Assembly (NCBI RefSeq): GCF_964275005.1
Contig: NC_092698.1
Span: 26,063,947 to 26,127,946 of the forward strand
Source: Diadema setosum
Lineage: Eukaryota; Echinodermata; Echinoidea; Diadematoida; Diadematidae
DNA length: 64,000 nucleotides
Reading direction: 5' to 3'
In this document: piece by piece, positions 21,910 to 36,399 of the stretch
Position numbering within the stretch: the stretch's first letter is position 1
How the letters are laid out: the number at the start of each line of letters is the position of its first letter
Notes under the pieces: generated by a model
Database searches by the model: none
Told to the model about the DNA's origin: nothing
Seen by the model: the letters and a program-made list of their open reading frames with translations, nothing else
Made by a program: the position numbers and the translations under genes

Positions 21910-24284
21910 TTGTAGAAACATGAAGATGCTTAGGGAACGCACCTCTTCCTGCACATTAACTAATGTAGACATAGCGTTACATAATATTGGCGAATGAATG
22001 TTGTGTGTCTCATTGAGGTCCCAGGCCTATGGGAAAACATACCCCAATAACAATCTGAAGGGAGAGGGAGGTGGGTATCACCATTAACCTCCTGTAGTGG
22101 AGCCATGGGACAGGACAACCCAGAAAACTTGAAGAGGAATCTTCAGGGTGACGGAGACAAATTACACCACAGAAAGGGAGAGAAGGGGGGGGGGTGATAA
22201 CTTCCTCAATGTCGTAAACTTAAGAATTCATCAACCGTGCCTCTGCATCAGGGGGTAATGTTTTATCACACAGCATGCATGCGTTTGCCGATCGGAAGAA
22301 ATCGACAGGGCATGTTAATGTCGCACTCAGGATATGGGCTGTCTTTACTTTTTGTAGGTGGTCCTGAAGAAGCTTGGATGAGAGGTAAGGACCTTGCTAT
22401 TTGCAGAGATGTCTGCTGCAGTGACGTTGATGTAGATAAACTCGGCGGAGTTCCATAGCGAGGGGTTAATATGGCGTGAGCGCGCTGGAGTTTTGTGTGT
22501 ATTACAAGCCTGACATTTCCATGGCTTAAAGATAGAGGGGTTATTACCTACTATATCTATCGTAAAAAGCTGCACCATGTCGAGTGGATGAAATAAAAAG
22601 GAATGTAACTCGCGAATTACCATTTTTCTTTCTCATTTACTTTCTAGATATGAAATAAATCTTCTAACGCTTTGACAAGTAAAAAGTCTTGGGATTTATA
22701 AAAAAAAAACACGAGCATAACTCATGGGAAATTCTAAATCTGTGCTTTTTCTTAATACTTTCTGATTCTTTCTTTATCATTATTATCAAGACTCCGCGCT
22801 TGATTCTTCATTCTATCTCTTTATACGAATGATAATATCGATAAGATTACACCATTGATAAACTTGAAAAAAGACATCACTCTCTAGAATATAATAATAA
22901 AACGATTCACGCGAACCCATTACAACCAGTGAAATAATGTGAAATATAATTGGTTTATTGTCTACACGATAAGTTGGTATATCATGCAAGTATCTTGCTA
23001 CGTAAACCAACAATCATCATTTGTTTAACTGTTGATCACAACATTGACTGTTGTCTATGGTTTATATCTTTAAACAATCTACTAAGTGTGTCCTTTCTTC
23101 GGAGTTATCCATCATTGTGTAGTGATGGGAAAGCAATGGGTGAAATGTCCGTTGACCAGCACTTCGAAGGTCGCGAGGAAATAGGTAGATATACCGTAAA
23201 ACGTATACGAATTTTGATGAGATTACGCGCGCACGTACGACCTTCATTTAGTTCGATGTTCACGGGCCGCCCTAATGGACGTCGATGGCAACGCCGTTTG
23301 TTCATTCTATTTGGCCAGCGAAATCGAGCGATCCACCCATTTGGGAAGATGGTTGTGCGTTTATATTACATTATCTGGGGTATAAGTCGATGGCCTAGAG
23401 TGCCAACAGAGAAAGGCTGATGTAAATGGGGCATGAAGAAAGCAATATTGGTCTTGATGTCACTGTGAACATGGTTTATAATATTACATATATGAGAAAG
23501 GTTGTGTGTGAGATACAGATGGCTTGTCGTTACAAATTAAAATACGTATCAACACACGCATATCTGGAACAGGAAAAGAGAGAGAAATAAAAAAATAAAA
23601 AAACAACAGAACAAGAAAACCGTAAACGGAAGTTCTGGCGAAGGTGTGTTTCCCGCGTTTCTTCGTTTTGTTCCATTTTTTTAATCCATCTCTTAGACGA
23701 AGAGAGTACCACCTTGATGATTAGGGCATTAGAAAAGACGTCACGTAGCAAAATGTAAACGCGAACGCCAATATCATTATAAGGACCGTCTTAAAGGTAT
23801 ATCACGCAATTTGATTGTGAAACCCTGCTATGGCATAACGATTCATTTTCTGCTTCGTTTTATAAACACAATAGATGTCAATGATTAACGCTCATAAAGA
23901 GAAGTGGGACACCAGCGACTAGGCAAGATCGAAGGGGACTTGGCAAAACATAAGAGACATCGAATCACACAGAATATTTCGGATTACGTACGCACAATGA
24001 GGAAGAAAATTCAACCTCAGTATGTGGACTGTTGCTACCACCGATGATTGGTTCATCAGAGTATCCTTTTAAGGATAGCATAGAACCATGATGTGTTTCA
24101 TTATTGTGATTTTTTTTTTTAGGAAAAAGGAACAATTGATTAACAATGCACACGCATTCATTGAACATCAAACACCATTTTCATCGAATCAAACATCTGA
24201 AGAATTTGAACATTAGGGATATGTTCGGGTAAACTATGACACATAAAACACTGCTTCAAGATACACGCAAAAAAAAAAAAAATG

Positions 24285-24449
24285 GAATCTCTATTCCCGT
24301 AATGTCAACATTTGCAATAAAATTGTTCAATATTTTAAAAATGTATTTCAAAAATGTATGTATTTCAAAAATATATTTCAAAAATATATTTCAAAAATGC
24401 AATCTCTATTCCCGTAATGGCAACATTTGCAATCAAATTTTTCAATATT
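24285..24449. repeat. Local direct repeat around ATTTCAAAAATGTA units
   Basis: A 49-bp phrase starting AATCTCTATTCCCGTAATG occurs at 24285-24334 and 24401-24449 with few changes. Between them are several ATTTCAAAAATATA units. Confidence 0.75.
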
Positions 24450-24839
24450 GAATGAAGTCATTATGTTTGTGTATAAGTTTAGATGCGCGCACGCGCGAGA
24501 GTGTATCTATGTGTGTGCACTTTTTGTGTTTTATTATGGTGAAACTCAACTTATTTTTTTTATATAGTTGCATTTGTGGTATCCTGCTGCCGAGACAGCT
24601 TCCCGCCGTGTATAACTTTATTATTAGGCCTTATAGAACATATTGTGTTTCGGAGTCCGTGTCATTATTCTCGTCAAAATGAAGTAATCTTCACCGGTCC
24701 CCTTTCTGTGTGCTAACGGGGTAAATGATTTCAACCAAGAAGAAAATAATGTGAAAAAAGGTAACGAATACCAGTTACATCATTAGGGAAAGAGAACTCA
24801 GAAAATCAGAAAAACATGATACTCACTCTGGTCACTAAT

Positions 24840-25560
24840 GAACCATGATTTCCCCAATTACGCTATATTTATAGTGCAAGCTCGCTGTCATTAAAGAGCA
24901 CGTGTAGAGCAAGCGTGATCCTGACACGCTCTTCCTTTTAATGGCTGGTTCGTCTACTAGATTTAGTTTTAATATCCCTCCGCGTCTGTCGCTCTCGTCG
25001 GGTTCTCTCTCTATCTCTCCATTTCTCCGTCTCCACCCCCTCCCTCTCTCCCAGGCTTTGGCCTATACAATCAACTACCATCAACTAATACGAGCGTTAC
25101 TCCGATTCGTATCGGGGTGATGACATCCCAAAGGCCCGACTGCACGGTGTCATGCCGATCAAGAATATTTACCAGATAGCTCTTATGATTGTTCCCTTAA
25201 TCTAAATCTGCTCTTGCAGCTGCAGACTGTTATATGACGTCTGATTATCAATAAGCCGGTATCCTAATACCCACTAAAGATTACTCGAGTTAACCAATTA
25301 CGTCATGTCCCATATCACTTTTTAGCATAATTTTTTTTAATATGTTCGCTTCGGAATCTCGCGCGGCATTACTAAATGCACTAAGCGAACAATAATGGAC
25401 GCATTTACAACTCTAAATGCTGCGGACGTTGCCTAGCCAATATTTTGACGATGCCATGAAAATTGTGACATTTTTAGCACCCTGCAACTCTGCTCCTATT
25501 TTTATTTTTTATCGACGCATGAGTCAGCAATTGAAAGTTTATTGTTAATTGTCGTGAAAG
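24840..25560. other. Unique non-repetitive patch, possible regulatory block
   Basis: This stretch lacks microsatellites and TIR elements, unlike its neighbours. It holds CACGTG, TGACGTCTGATTATCAATAA and AATTACGTCATG type words (E-box, CRE-like and homeodomain-like). No open frame of note is present. The idea of a cis-regulatory block rests only on its contrast with the flanks. Confidence 0.2.
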
Positions 25561-27300
25561 CAAAACAATAAACATCTGATGACATTTAGAGGAGAAAATG
25601 TAGAAGACAGCCATGTCACTATAACAACTACATTTGATTTTGGTGTCATACTCAACCCATGCTCTCGCCTGTGAGTATGATTTTTAGATATCACGTCAAA
25701 TGAAGAAAACACAAACAAACACACACACACACACACACATACTTCGCATATAATACATTGTACAACAATGTCACTCTTGCACCAAAGGAGAGAGGGATTA
25801 TATCCTCCAGGGAGAGATCAAAGAATAAAAAGATATATAAAGAGATTGAGAATAAATGATTGAGAACGTGAAAGGCAGTGATAGGGAAACACATTCGTGA
25901 AAAAAAAAATGCAGATATCCAGTGTAATGACATAATGCATCTCCAGGTATATATGTGTTATTGTCGCGTGTGACAAATTACTCGTGCATGGATAACAACA
26001 TTTTCTCCTGGATGTCTCGACTGAAAGTCGAAACCATAAGTGAAGTCTAATACACAGCCTTGCCCGCCCACAGTAATCCAACTTTATGCGGTGGAAAAGA
26101 CTTGCAGCACTCTTTTTTTTCGGTAATGTACGAGTTTCCAATCTACTTTAGATTACACGATAGCAAAGGAAGAACGTAAGTGTTATGGCAAGGAGACGAG
26201 AAAGTGCAGTCTACCAGTCGGAAATGAGCATATGTACAAAATAATTGTCTTCGTGTAGGGGCACGATAGAGTTGAAATTCGCTTCATTAATATCAATATA
26301 TGCTGCATTTCACAGGGTCTTCGTTTGTTTGCATGTAGTTGTATGAATACGCATGTATTGATTAAAAATGTTTAGTCGATTTTCAGCCATTCCATTCCTT
26401 GTTTACAGGAAAATCTAACACGTCGTGTACAATTGATAAGTGACCCGACAAAAAACACTACAGCGACTTGTCCATTCTCATGAATACGCATGATTATTCA
26501 GAGTGGTTGGAAATCTGTAGAGAGGTATTGCCTTTACTGATCTGGTGAAGACCTGAAAAGTGACATTTTTGTAGAAAATACGGTTGAATCCACATTTTTT
26601 GCGGCGAATGAGACGTAAGGAAACAAGGACCAGGCCTAAATCTAATACATTTCTAGTTCGATGTCAAAGAAATTGTTGGAAGTAAACTGGTATATTGATA
26701 TTCAGTGCATGAAGACAGATGTGAATATATAAATTGACGCAAAGAGAGAGAGAGAGAGAGAGAGGAAAAAGGGAAAAGACTACAAAGCGCTGCATGAGTC
26801 GTTTTGAATATAGTGACATGAGCAAATTTATGCCAAATTAAAACAGGTGCAATTACCAAGCACAACAGACTTACTGAACCACGAAAGATAAATGGACTTT
26901 TGAAATTGCTCGAGTCCATTTTCATCATTCATCTTTTGTCAGAAACACAGTAGAAAGACCACTTCCCTATACACAGGTGAGAGCGATATGCATACCAATG
27001 GTTTTGATGTATGTGTATGACAGGCAAGACAAATTGTAGACTATGGAAGGTAATGTTTGTTCAAGGACAGGTGCATGCACTTGTGTGCATTTTCTGTGTA
27101 TTTCTATAGAACATTCACACTCAATGGCTTAGAGTATCTTAGGAAGCTGCGTAAAACGTGTCAGAAATTACAACAGAAAACACATATATCTTTCTCTATC
27201 TCTATCATGTCATTACAATATCCAGCGCTCCTACCATGCTTACGATGAAAGTATATTCAGACACTCACATAAGCACACGCGCGTGCACACACACACACAC
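25560..27300. other. Gene-free AT-rich stretch
   Basis: I see no gene. There is a (CA)n tract near 25717-25740 and a (GA)n tract near 26744-26764. The rest looks unique. Confidence 0.5.
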
Positions 27301-27302
27301 TC

Positions 27303-27441
<139 letters not shown>

Positions 27442-27599
27442 GAAATGAATTATATAGATACTATAAGGCTTACTAAGATAACAAAATTACAAGAGTGAGT
27501 GTCATATAGTGAGAGAAAAGTGAGAATCATACTTAAGTATAGTCTGAGGATCCATAGGCAGCGCTGTTTAAACTTCGAGGCGGAAATTTAAAATGAATG

Positions 27600-28080
27600 C
27601 ATCACTTACCTATCACAACAGGCTAAACTTTCCCAATTCGCAGGATGCAACCGAACTGCCCACGAAGCATGTCACATATACGACTGTCGCTCTGCACCCG
27701 AAGCGGGCGAGGATATCAGTTTTCTCCCTCTCCCTTTCCCCCTCTCCCTCTCTCTCTTTCTTTCTCACTCTCTCTCCCACCCTCTCCCAATCTACAGCAT
27801 CTGCTGAGAGAGGCGTCTGGATCGTCACTTCGCGCGCAGCAGAAAACTGCTCGCGCGTGACGCGGGTATGAGCAGACGACAAGATGGCAGGCACGAAATG
27901 ATGCAATTTCAAGACGGCCCTCCAATCACTACCGACGCCTGGCAGCCCCATCGCTTAGTCTCGACTCACTGAGCTTCCCCGCGAAACACGTTCCGTCGGC
28001 CGTAGATTGTCACGTCCCCTTGTCCAGAGAAAACGAAATGCAAAAGAAAAAACTGAAATAGAACGAGCCAGCACCTTAAC
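27600..28080. other. GC-richer CpG-containing patch
   Basis: A CT-rich tract is followed by CpG-containing sequence (GCGCGCAGCAG, CTCGCGCGTGACGCGGG) and CAAGATGGCAGG, a YY1-like word. It resembles a promoter or CpG patch, but no downstream coding exon on either strand is recognised. The longest frames (92-112 codons) are low complexity. Confidence 0.2.
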
Positions 28081-30097
28081 ATACAGAGCGATACAGAATG
28101 TATGCAATTAAATAAGACTTCCGTCGAGTTATCATTTCTGTAACAGAGATAGAGATAAGCAGTCTCTCGTTTTGAATGATTATCATCGCAAGCCAGTAGC
28201 TCATTTTCATTACTGTCATTTTGATAATGTCTCTTTAATCATAACATTGTGTACGTAGATGTTATCTTAGACAATTTAAACAAGCGTCTCTGTATAAACG
28301 ATGGTGAATCAATCTGGTCGCATGAAAATTAAGGAAAAAAGTAATGCAAATAACTCATAGGAATATTGGGCCATTGATACGAACAAGAGATTGATGTAGT
28401 TTGGCTCGAGAACTTAAATGATTTGTGCTTTATCACTCTTATCAGGCTCGTCACATTTCATCTTCTGTTCATAAGATATTTGCGTACATAAGAAGTCTCA
28501 TTTGAAAGTACTCTGACTATAAGGTCGGTTTTAGCACATTTAGCATAGATGGCAAGAGAGGGAAAAAATACTCTGAATTAAGTTGGAAAACTAATGTGTA
28601 CATGCACAGATGATTTCGCACTCTTGTATCTGTCATATTAAAGGGCTATTTCATCAAAACGATTTGATGAACTTGGTTTGCCTATAATATACTGATTTCA
28701 AACTAAACGCGGTAAGTGCAGTTTATATATTTGTAGTATCATAATGACTAATTGGAATAGGTGTGGAACCGCTTTACATCTATCAAGTCCAAAGCCAAGA
28801 TTATCAACTATCATGGATAGTAATCATAAAGTCATATCTCATGTACACAGATTGGTTATATAAATATATCTTTTCAAACATCCTTTCGTAAGCACAGTAA
28901 CTGCATTTCTGTTGTGCGTATTAAAAAATAATATATTCTTAACAAGTTTGTATAATTATATTCAGAAACATGTCAATGATCAAACGCAGATTTTTCAGTA
29001 ACTACAAAAACAAAATCAGCGAGCCCCCTCTCAACAATATGTTTATAGCTATTGATATTCTATTACTAAATAGGAATATCTTATATTTCTATCTAACGCA
29101 CATTCTTTCCCAGTCAAATGAGATTGAGTATGATATGGAATTTTGGAAGGTACTTTCCGCACAGTAAAAAAAAAAAAAAAAAAAATACTAGTACATTTTT
29201 TTCCCTGCGCGCGCGGGCGCAGTGTGTGTGTTTTGATTATGCGTAAAACATAGGTGAAAGTAGAATGTGATTGGAAATGATGTATGTTGACTGATGTGTA
29301 GCGCAAATGTTCATGAATCACAGTGCGGAAAGAAAGTAGATAACTAATGAAGACACATACATACAACCTTAGATACATACATACGTACATGCATAACGTT
29401 AAACATTAGTGTTTACCTCAGGGCAGGTGAAACACATCCGTTGAGAAAAAAAAAATTGTTAACAATATCTGGTTTAGTGTAGTGATGTCCGCACCCGACA
29501 TCATATTACAAAAGTCGAGCACCTTTCTCGATTGGATTCAAGCCAGTCGTTCGTGAAAGATAGACAAGATAGCAGTACCTAGTCATCAAACGTCGTTTAC
29601 TGTCAGTCACCCCCTCCCCCCCCCCCCCCCCATCTCCCACCTCATATTGGTCTTTGGCACTTGCTTCGGGGACATGGCATCGATTTTCGTCTCACGACAC
29701 CCGAAATTAAACTCTACTCGCTGCTGCTTCGCAAGAAATAAAAAAAACAAAAACAAAAACAAGTGGGGAAAGACCTGATAACAATCGATGGCTTAAGATA
29801 TCTTGTTTCCATTGGGTAGTCTTACACGTATAGGATATTGTGAACTTCATTAAGTTGGACGCGCCAATTTTCTCCCGACTTGACGCCGACCGATTGGTAT
29901 CGATACTTTGTTGTCGCAATGAGTGAACGTCCTTGCGTGGTCGGTGTTAACATCGATCATGTATCGACTAGGTTTAAAGCTATAAAAGGTGCATGGAGAA
30001 CTCTTTGAGATTCATAATTTATGGCCACCAAAGTTGTCTTTAAAAATCATACTTAAGAAATATTAGTCATTGTAAAGGACTAAAACATCAATATTTA

Positions 30098-30200
30098 CTC
30101 TGTTTGTTTGTTTGTTTGTTTGTTTGTTTGTCTGTTTTTTGTTTTTTGTTTGTTTGTTTGTTTGTTTGTTTGTTTGTTTGTTTGTTTGTTTGTTTGTTTT
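30098..30200. repeat. (TTTG)n microsatellite
   Basis: About 100 bp of TTTG units with a short TTTTTTG interruption. Confidence 0.9.
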
Positions 30201-31772
30201 TAGTTCATGTCCTTTGCTGAAAAGGTTGGTAACGTTATTTACAAGGAAAATATTGCCAATACGTAAATTTACCTCACCAAATTGATAGCATGTGTTATGA
30301 TACGCTAACTTCTTTTAAAGAACGTTGGTTAACTTTTGATTACGAGAGTATACCATCAGTTAAAGTGTGTTCAGTTTTTGTGAGCGTGTTTCTGGATCCT
30401 CGCGACCGAAGACACAAAGTATCATTTAAAAACGCCTTAAAACGTTTACTCCCTAAGAGTATTACATTGATCCCTGGTAGTCAAACATTTCATTTGTATT
30501 AAAGCTTGTTTATCGTTGGCAATTTTCTCCAAGTTTCAGACATATCATAAAGTTAATGCTAAGCAGTGTCTGTACGTGCTTATATTTTCGTCCATTGGGC
30601 GAGCTGTTTGTATACTCTGTGACGAGTTTGAATACGCGTTTTTATCTTTTAAGCAGGATAGGTTTCGTTATCTTTCTGAATTGGTGACTAATGTATTGAA
30701 GTTCTCATCACGTCCTTGTCTACTAAAGTTTGAAAACAGCCCCATGGAGCCGTCATTGTGAAATTCATAGTATCATAATTCACACAGATATTGATCCATA
30801 ATCTTGTGATACCTTCCATGTCTGCACTCTATGGTTACATAATCGATCTTCGATTCAACGATCACCCTAGAAGTTGCATGCTTATTTTGTGTGTATGTGT
30901 GTGTGCTTTTATAATTTCATTAAGAAAAAAAAGGAATATGAAACCTTGAATTGGACTAGTTATTTCCCCTTTTTAGTATTGCTCCTTCAATTACAGTGTC
31001 CTCTAGGGCAGCGTTACTATAACAACATAGCTATCCTTGTACACAGCGGCGTGCCAAAGGCGTTGTCTGGCTTATTGTACTGTCAAGATGATTTTGTATT
31101 GATCTATCATATGTTTATTATTTTTCGATATGAATTAGATTTTGTCCTGTTTTTTTCACATAAACACCGTTAAAGATGCGCATCCCTCTTTCAAATCCCT
31201 TGAAATGTTTTGTATTTTTTGCTACATCATTAGCTAGTATAATGTTTTGGTCTAATGAGGTGTAAATATGACATCTAGATGAGATGGTGCTGTCATTACT
31301 ACACAAGTTTCCCATAAGCTTACAACCACATCGTCACTAGTAAAAAAAAAATGATCGTCATAATATCATCAAAGAGAAAAACAATGACAAAGAACAAAGT
31401 TATTCTTGCAGTATTCTCTCATTGCAATGTTTTAGCGATGACGACATTTTAAGAGGGAAAAATGATTGCAAAATGGTTAAACTCAAAAATAGAAATCAAC
31501 ATAAAATTTCGTTTAATCTGCAAACACATACAAAATGGAATTCTGAGTGGGAGTCCATGAAGCCTTCACGTTGTCTCTATGTAGTTTTGAAAGATATCAC
31601 GTTTGCCTGAAAACTTGTGAAACTAAACAAAATCATGACAGTATGATTTTTCGAATTACGTGAAAATGTAAGCTGTCTTGTTTTGCTCCTTTCTGTAATA
31701 CTGTCGACCACATCTTTCTTTCAGTTTGACTTAATACTAAGGCATGTCACACAATCACACACTCTCACAACC

Positions 31773-31803
<31 letters not shown>

Positions 31804-32669
31804 ATAACACGAGTATATAACAACCAGAGAGAAGAGAAAATGATCTACCAAAAAGCAAGAAAGAGTAGATAAACAGATGATTAGTAAAATACGGAGACAG
31901 AAAAACGTGTAATTTTAGGTTAAACATTATTTCCGTCAAAAGATATAGGTGAATATTGTATAGACTCACATCTAAACGATCGAAAGATAGATAAAGAGCG
32001 TAGATTAATCTATAAGGAAATTGATAAGTTAGATGCATAGATGAGAAAGTTCAGATTAACATGAAGATGGGGAGTTGGAAAAGACAAAAGGAATAAAGAG
32101 AGATATAGAAAGAGAAAGTTCCTAGAGAGTGAGAGCGAGATGGAGAGAGAGAGAGAGAACCAGAAAAAAAGAGGGGAATGAAGGGGAGGGAGGGACAGGG
32201 AGGGGGGGGGGGGGGGTAAGGATAGAGAGTTGTGAAGGTTCAAGAGTATGTTACACGTGTGATGTATCCAGACGACCTCGTTATTACACTTAATCTATCA
32301 ATGTTGACAAGACTGATCGATTTGCATCATTGTGTGCGACGAGCTCATCCACGAGCAATGATTGTGGAAGATGTGTTATGGGCTGTCGTTGCGTGAATTA
32401 ATTATGCACAAACCCTCTGACACACACGCGCACACACAGACATATAACACACACACACACACACACGCACACCCACACACACACACGCACACATTCATTC
32501 AATAAAAAAAACAATGTTACGTCTAATGATTTCACGAATCATTTTCATTTCACCACGATATTCTGCCCAAACAGCCAGTCTGTCTGTTTCATATTCTCTC
32601 CCAGTGTATCAGTGTGACCTCATGAAGTTGAATGTATATAATAATATAATATGTATTTATGTACATATC

Positions 32670-33384
<715 letters not shown>

Positions 33385-35439
33385 TTCATACAATAAACAC
33401 AAATGATAATATATATTGGCCTAGTATTTTGGTTGAAATACAAGTATACACAAATATAAGCTGTCTTCAGTTGCATGTCACCATGGTCTTCCGGGTTGGA
33501 CCTTTTTGACTTTGTTTTGCATTGTCTGAACCTTACGTTATCATTATGATAATGGAAATTAGCAGTATAAATTAACCAAAGTGATTGCCAGAACACATAA
33601 GAATTGTGAGACCTTATGCATTCTAGTTCGGAGAACTGATAGACTTTTCTCACTCGGGTGGTGAATACTGTCTTATTAGTAGTTAAGAAAGTTGGTAGCG
33701 GACCTCTCTGTAGTGATCCTCTGCTTTTAAAGACCTATCTACAAGGGACTTCTTTTCCTTCCCTCAAATCGATTGATATAGACGTATTTGATTATGTATA
33801 GTCATTTTGTGAGTGCTGAATATTATGACTCGCACATGGAGAAAGAGACAGGAGTTTGTTATCAAAGTACAAACCCGGCAGGTTGGTCCAGATTGAAGCA
33901 AGGGAAATGATCACGAGGAGTACTTTACGTCGTAATTGTTGGTTGACAGGTAACATATGGGCAACAAGTGTGAGTCGCTTCCAAAATCTCATCAGGCTCA
34001 CGTGATACGTGGCGACAAAACGAGTTCCGCTTCTTCCAGAAAGTTTAGCATGAAATGCTATAAAAGCTGTGTCGGTCACCAAACCAGTCTTGGGTATGCC
34101 GATGTGTTAAAAACAAAAAACGCGAGAAACTAATATTTTTACAGCACAATTGAATATGTTATACTTCCTCGCAGTATATCACCTTACCACCTCCTGCAAT
34201 CTGCATACCACTTTCCCTTGGAGTATCACGTCTCGGTCAACAACACGACAGTGATCTATCACCCTTAAGGTTGAATTTTTCCCTACTTTTCTCCTCCTTT
34301 CCTCCTCCTCTTCCTCCTCCTTGCCGCTGAGTGACAATCCATTTCTGAGGTGACAGAAATTTGAAGAGTAGAGTATTCCTTCGCACGTACATCCTCTTGG
34401 CCATAAGGTTCCGGAGCACTTGTGTAAATTGCAGCTGTAATGCACCCAGCCTGAGTCTTGCACAACACTTGAGCATCGTAGCATTCTCCCAAAGTCAACA
34501 CTAGAACTGTTGTGTCACTACAATTTTATACGCAGTGCTCTACTCCTAAATCAATTTTAAGGAGCACAGGCTCTTTCATTCTTTCTTAGGTTTTGATTTG
34601 TTGTTGTTATTGTTCGTTTTGTTTGTTTTTGGTGTTCTTTTTTATGTCTTTGACTAAAGTTTACAACACGAGACACATCCTTGTCGGATGGATTCTTAGA
34701 AAAGAATGGACTCGCTTCTCAAAAAAATTAAATTACATGTGACACGTACATTGATACTATCGAGTCATCACAACGTGGCATCAATCTCATAATACTGAAC
34801 CATTAATTCGCCTGCGTTAATTGGAAAGCAGCTTTTACGTAGAAAAATAGAGTAGTACGAGCGATGAAAATCTCGGAAATCAGTGCTAAGCATACTGGAA
34901 TTAGATGGTCCACTAATCTACACATATCACTCGTGCTTTGAAACCACATACTCTCTTTATATATATAGATTCAGTCTCAACACATTGGGACCCGGAGCTT
35001 AACTATCACATATTGCTACAGTTAAGATGATAGTCCTAACCCCATAGTTTCAGATCAGAGTTTCAGTAGATTGACAATCATGATCACTACATCTGTGAGG
35101 CCATCTAAACGTCGAGTGCGAATGCTGTAAATAAATAGTATCAGTGGTTTTACATCACATTGTGTGATTGCTCTCTCCAGCTGCCCCACCCCCACCACTC
35201 AATCTGTTTGTGTGTGTTTTTGTGTGAGTATCATTGTGTGTACGTTCCGTTGTTCCGTTTTTTCTTAACAAACGTTTTATGATATGCGATCCAGTAAAGT
35301 TGTCCGAGTGCATGGCAAAGAGAAGAAAAAGAATCCGAAGATAAAGGGCCCATTGGTAAGAAAAAAAAAAGACATAACTAGGAGACAAATTCATTCTATC
35401 TTGATAAGATATTGACAGATAGGTAGATGAAGATATGTT

Positions 35440-35770
35440 CGAGAGATTTCGAAAGGAAAAGGGAAGGAAGAACAATGAGAAAAGGAAGTAGACGAGAGAG
35501 GTCAAGAGGAGGGCCGTTGGGAAGGAGAAATGGAGGAGGAGGAGGAGGAGATGGAGGAGAGGAGGAGGGGGGAGTAAGAGGAGAGGAGGAGGGGAGGAGG
35601 AGGAGGAGGTGGAGGAGGAGGAGGAGGAGGAGATGGAGGAGGAGAGAAGAGCTAAGTCACAAAAAAGGGAGAAAGGAAATGAGCAGGTCTCAGAGGAGAG
35701 AATAATCCAGAGTGGGGGAGGGCTTAGAGAGAAAGAAAAAAAGAAAGAAAGAAAGAAAGAAAGAACGACG
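35440..35770. repeat. Purine-rich (GGA)n and (GAAA)n tract
   Basis: GGAGGA units (about 35530-35645) are followed by GAAA units (about 35732-35765). The long Ser/Pro frame on the opposite strand (35155-35955) is a translation of this tract and not a credible gene. Confidence 0.85.
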
Positions 35771-36296
35771 AACTGCTGAAGATGGAGAAAGTGTTTATAG
35801 GGGAGACTGGGAGGGGCGGGAGATGGCGGGAAAAGGTGAGGAAGGAAGTAAGGGAGGGAGTGAGATTGAGATTGAGTGTAAGGTGGTGAGCTTGTGTGAA
35901 ATGTGTACTTCTTTTTCTTCTGCTTGATCCTTTTCCCGCTACAGCCATCGCCCACGACAGCGACAAGACCGATCTCTTCGCAATAAAATAAGTCCTCCTA
36001 ATCCACGCGCGTTGTGCAAGATAATACGTCAAAGACCTACTCTTGCATATGGAACAATTATGTTATTGTTGTCGGGCATTCAACTCTACTGCCTGTTGCA
36101 TGCTCTTTTTCTACAACATAGAACAAAGAAATAGATGCCACAAAGAAATAGATGCAAGAAACTAAGGAGACGCATAAGTTGCCAAGATACAAATAATAAC
36201 AACAAAAAGTTAGCTGGACGCTTGATATTGGCACTAGGGAGTGACGCCACAAAAGAAAATAAGAATTGATTGCATCTACATGTATTTCTTTATGTT

Positions 36297-36335
36297 CAGA
36301 CTTACTTTGATAAAGGTCTGACCGAAACGTCAGTC
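36297..36335 (+). ncRNA. Degenerate hammerhead-like motif
   Basis: TTGATAAAGGTCTGACCGAA followed by ACGTC has the layout core-helix-GAAA-ACGT-C seen in small hammerheads of Penelope-like elements, with AGTC after it able to pair with an upstream GACT. Two core positions differ from CTGATGA, so it is probably inactive. It lies just outside the LINE 3' end at 36400. Confidence 0.35.
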
Positions 36336-36399
36336 CAATTTTTTGGCTCCTGCGGTGTTTTCATACATGTACCACTGTTTTTACTCTTGATATCTATCT

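Larger units (their letters stand above)
17180..24280. other. Gene-free stretch with microsatellites and one MITE
   Basis: No gene recognised. Contents seen: (CT)n near 17968-17988, (CTT)n at 18041-18091, a TIR element at 19756-20006, (CA)n/(TA)n at about 19629-19702, an AAT/ATT hairpin at 21717-21909, and unique sequence between. A possible 27-base exon-like piece near 22356-22382 (acceptor TTTTTGTAG, donor GTAAGG) is too small to interpret. Confidence 0.5.

Noticed and set aside
21627-21972. Poly-Ile and poly-Asn/Tyr frames
   Set aside because: Translations of the AAT/ATT triplet hairpin.
22356-22382. Tiny exon-like piece with TTTTTGTAG acceptor and GTAAGG donor
   Set aside because: 27 bases, no flanking exons with matching phase recognised; splice-like words occur by chance at this length.
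30290-30761. Two + strand frames (70 and 81 codons) in succession
   Set aside because: They look less repetitive than neighbours, but I recognise no domain and no splice link; not enough support for a gene.
35155-35955. 266-codon Ser/Pro/Leu-rich frame on the - strand
   Set aside because: It is the translation of a purine-rich GGA/GAAA tract; overlapping low-complexity frames occur on the other strand too. No domain or splice evidence.
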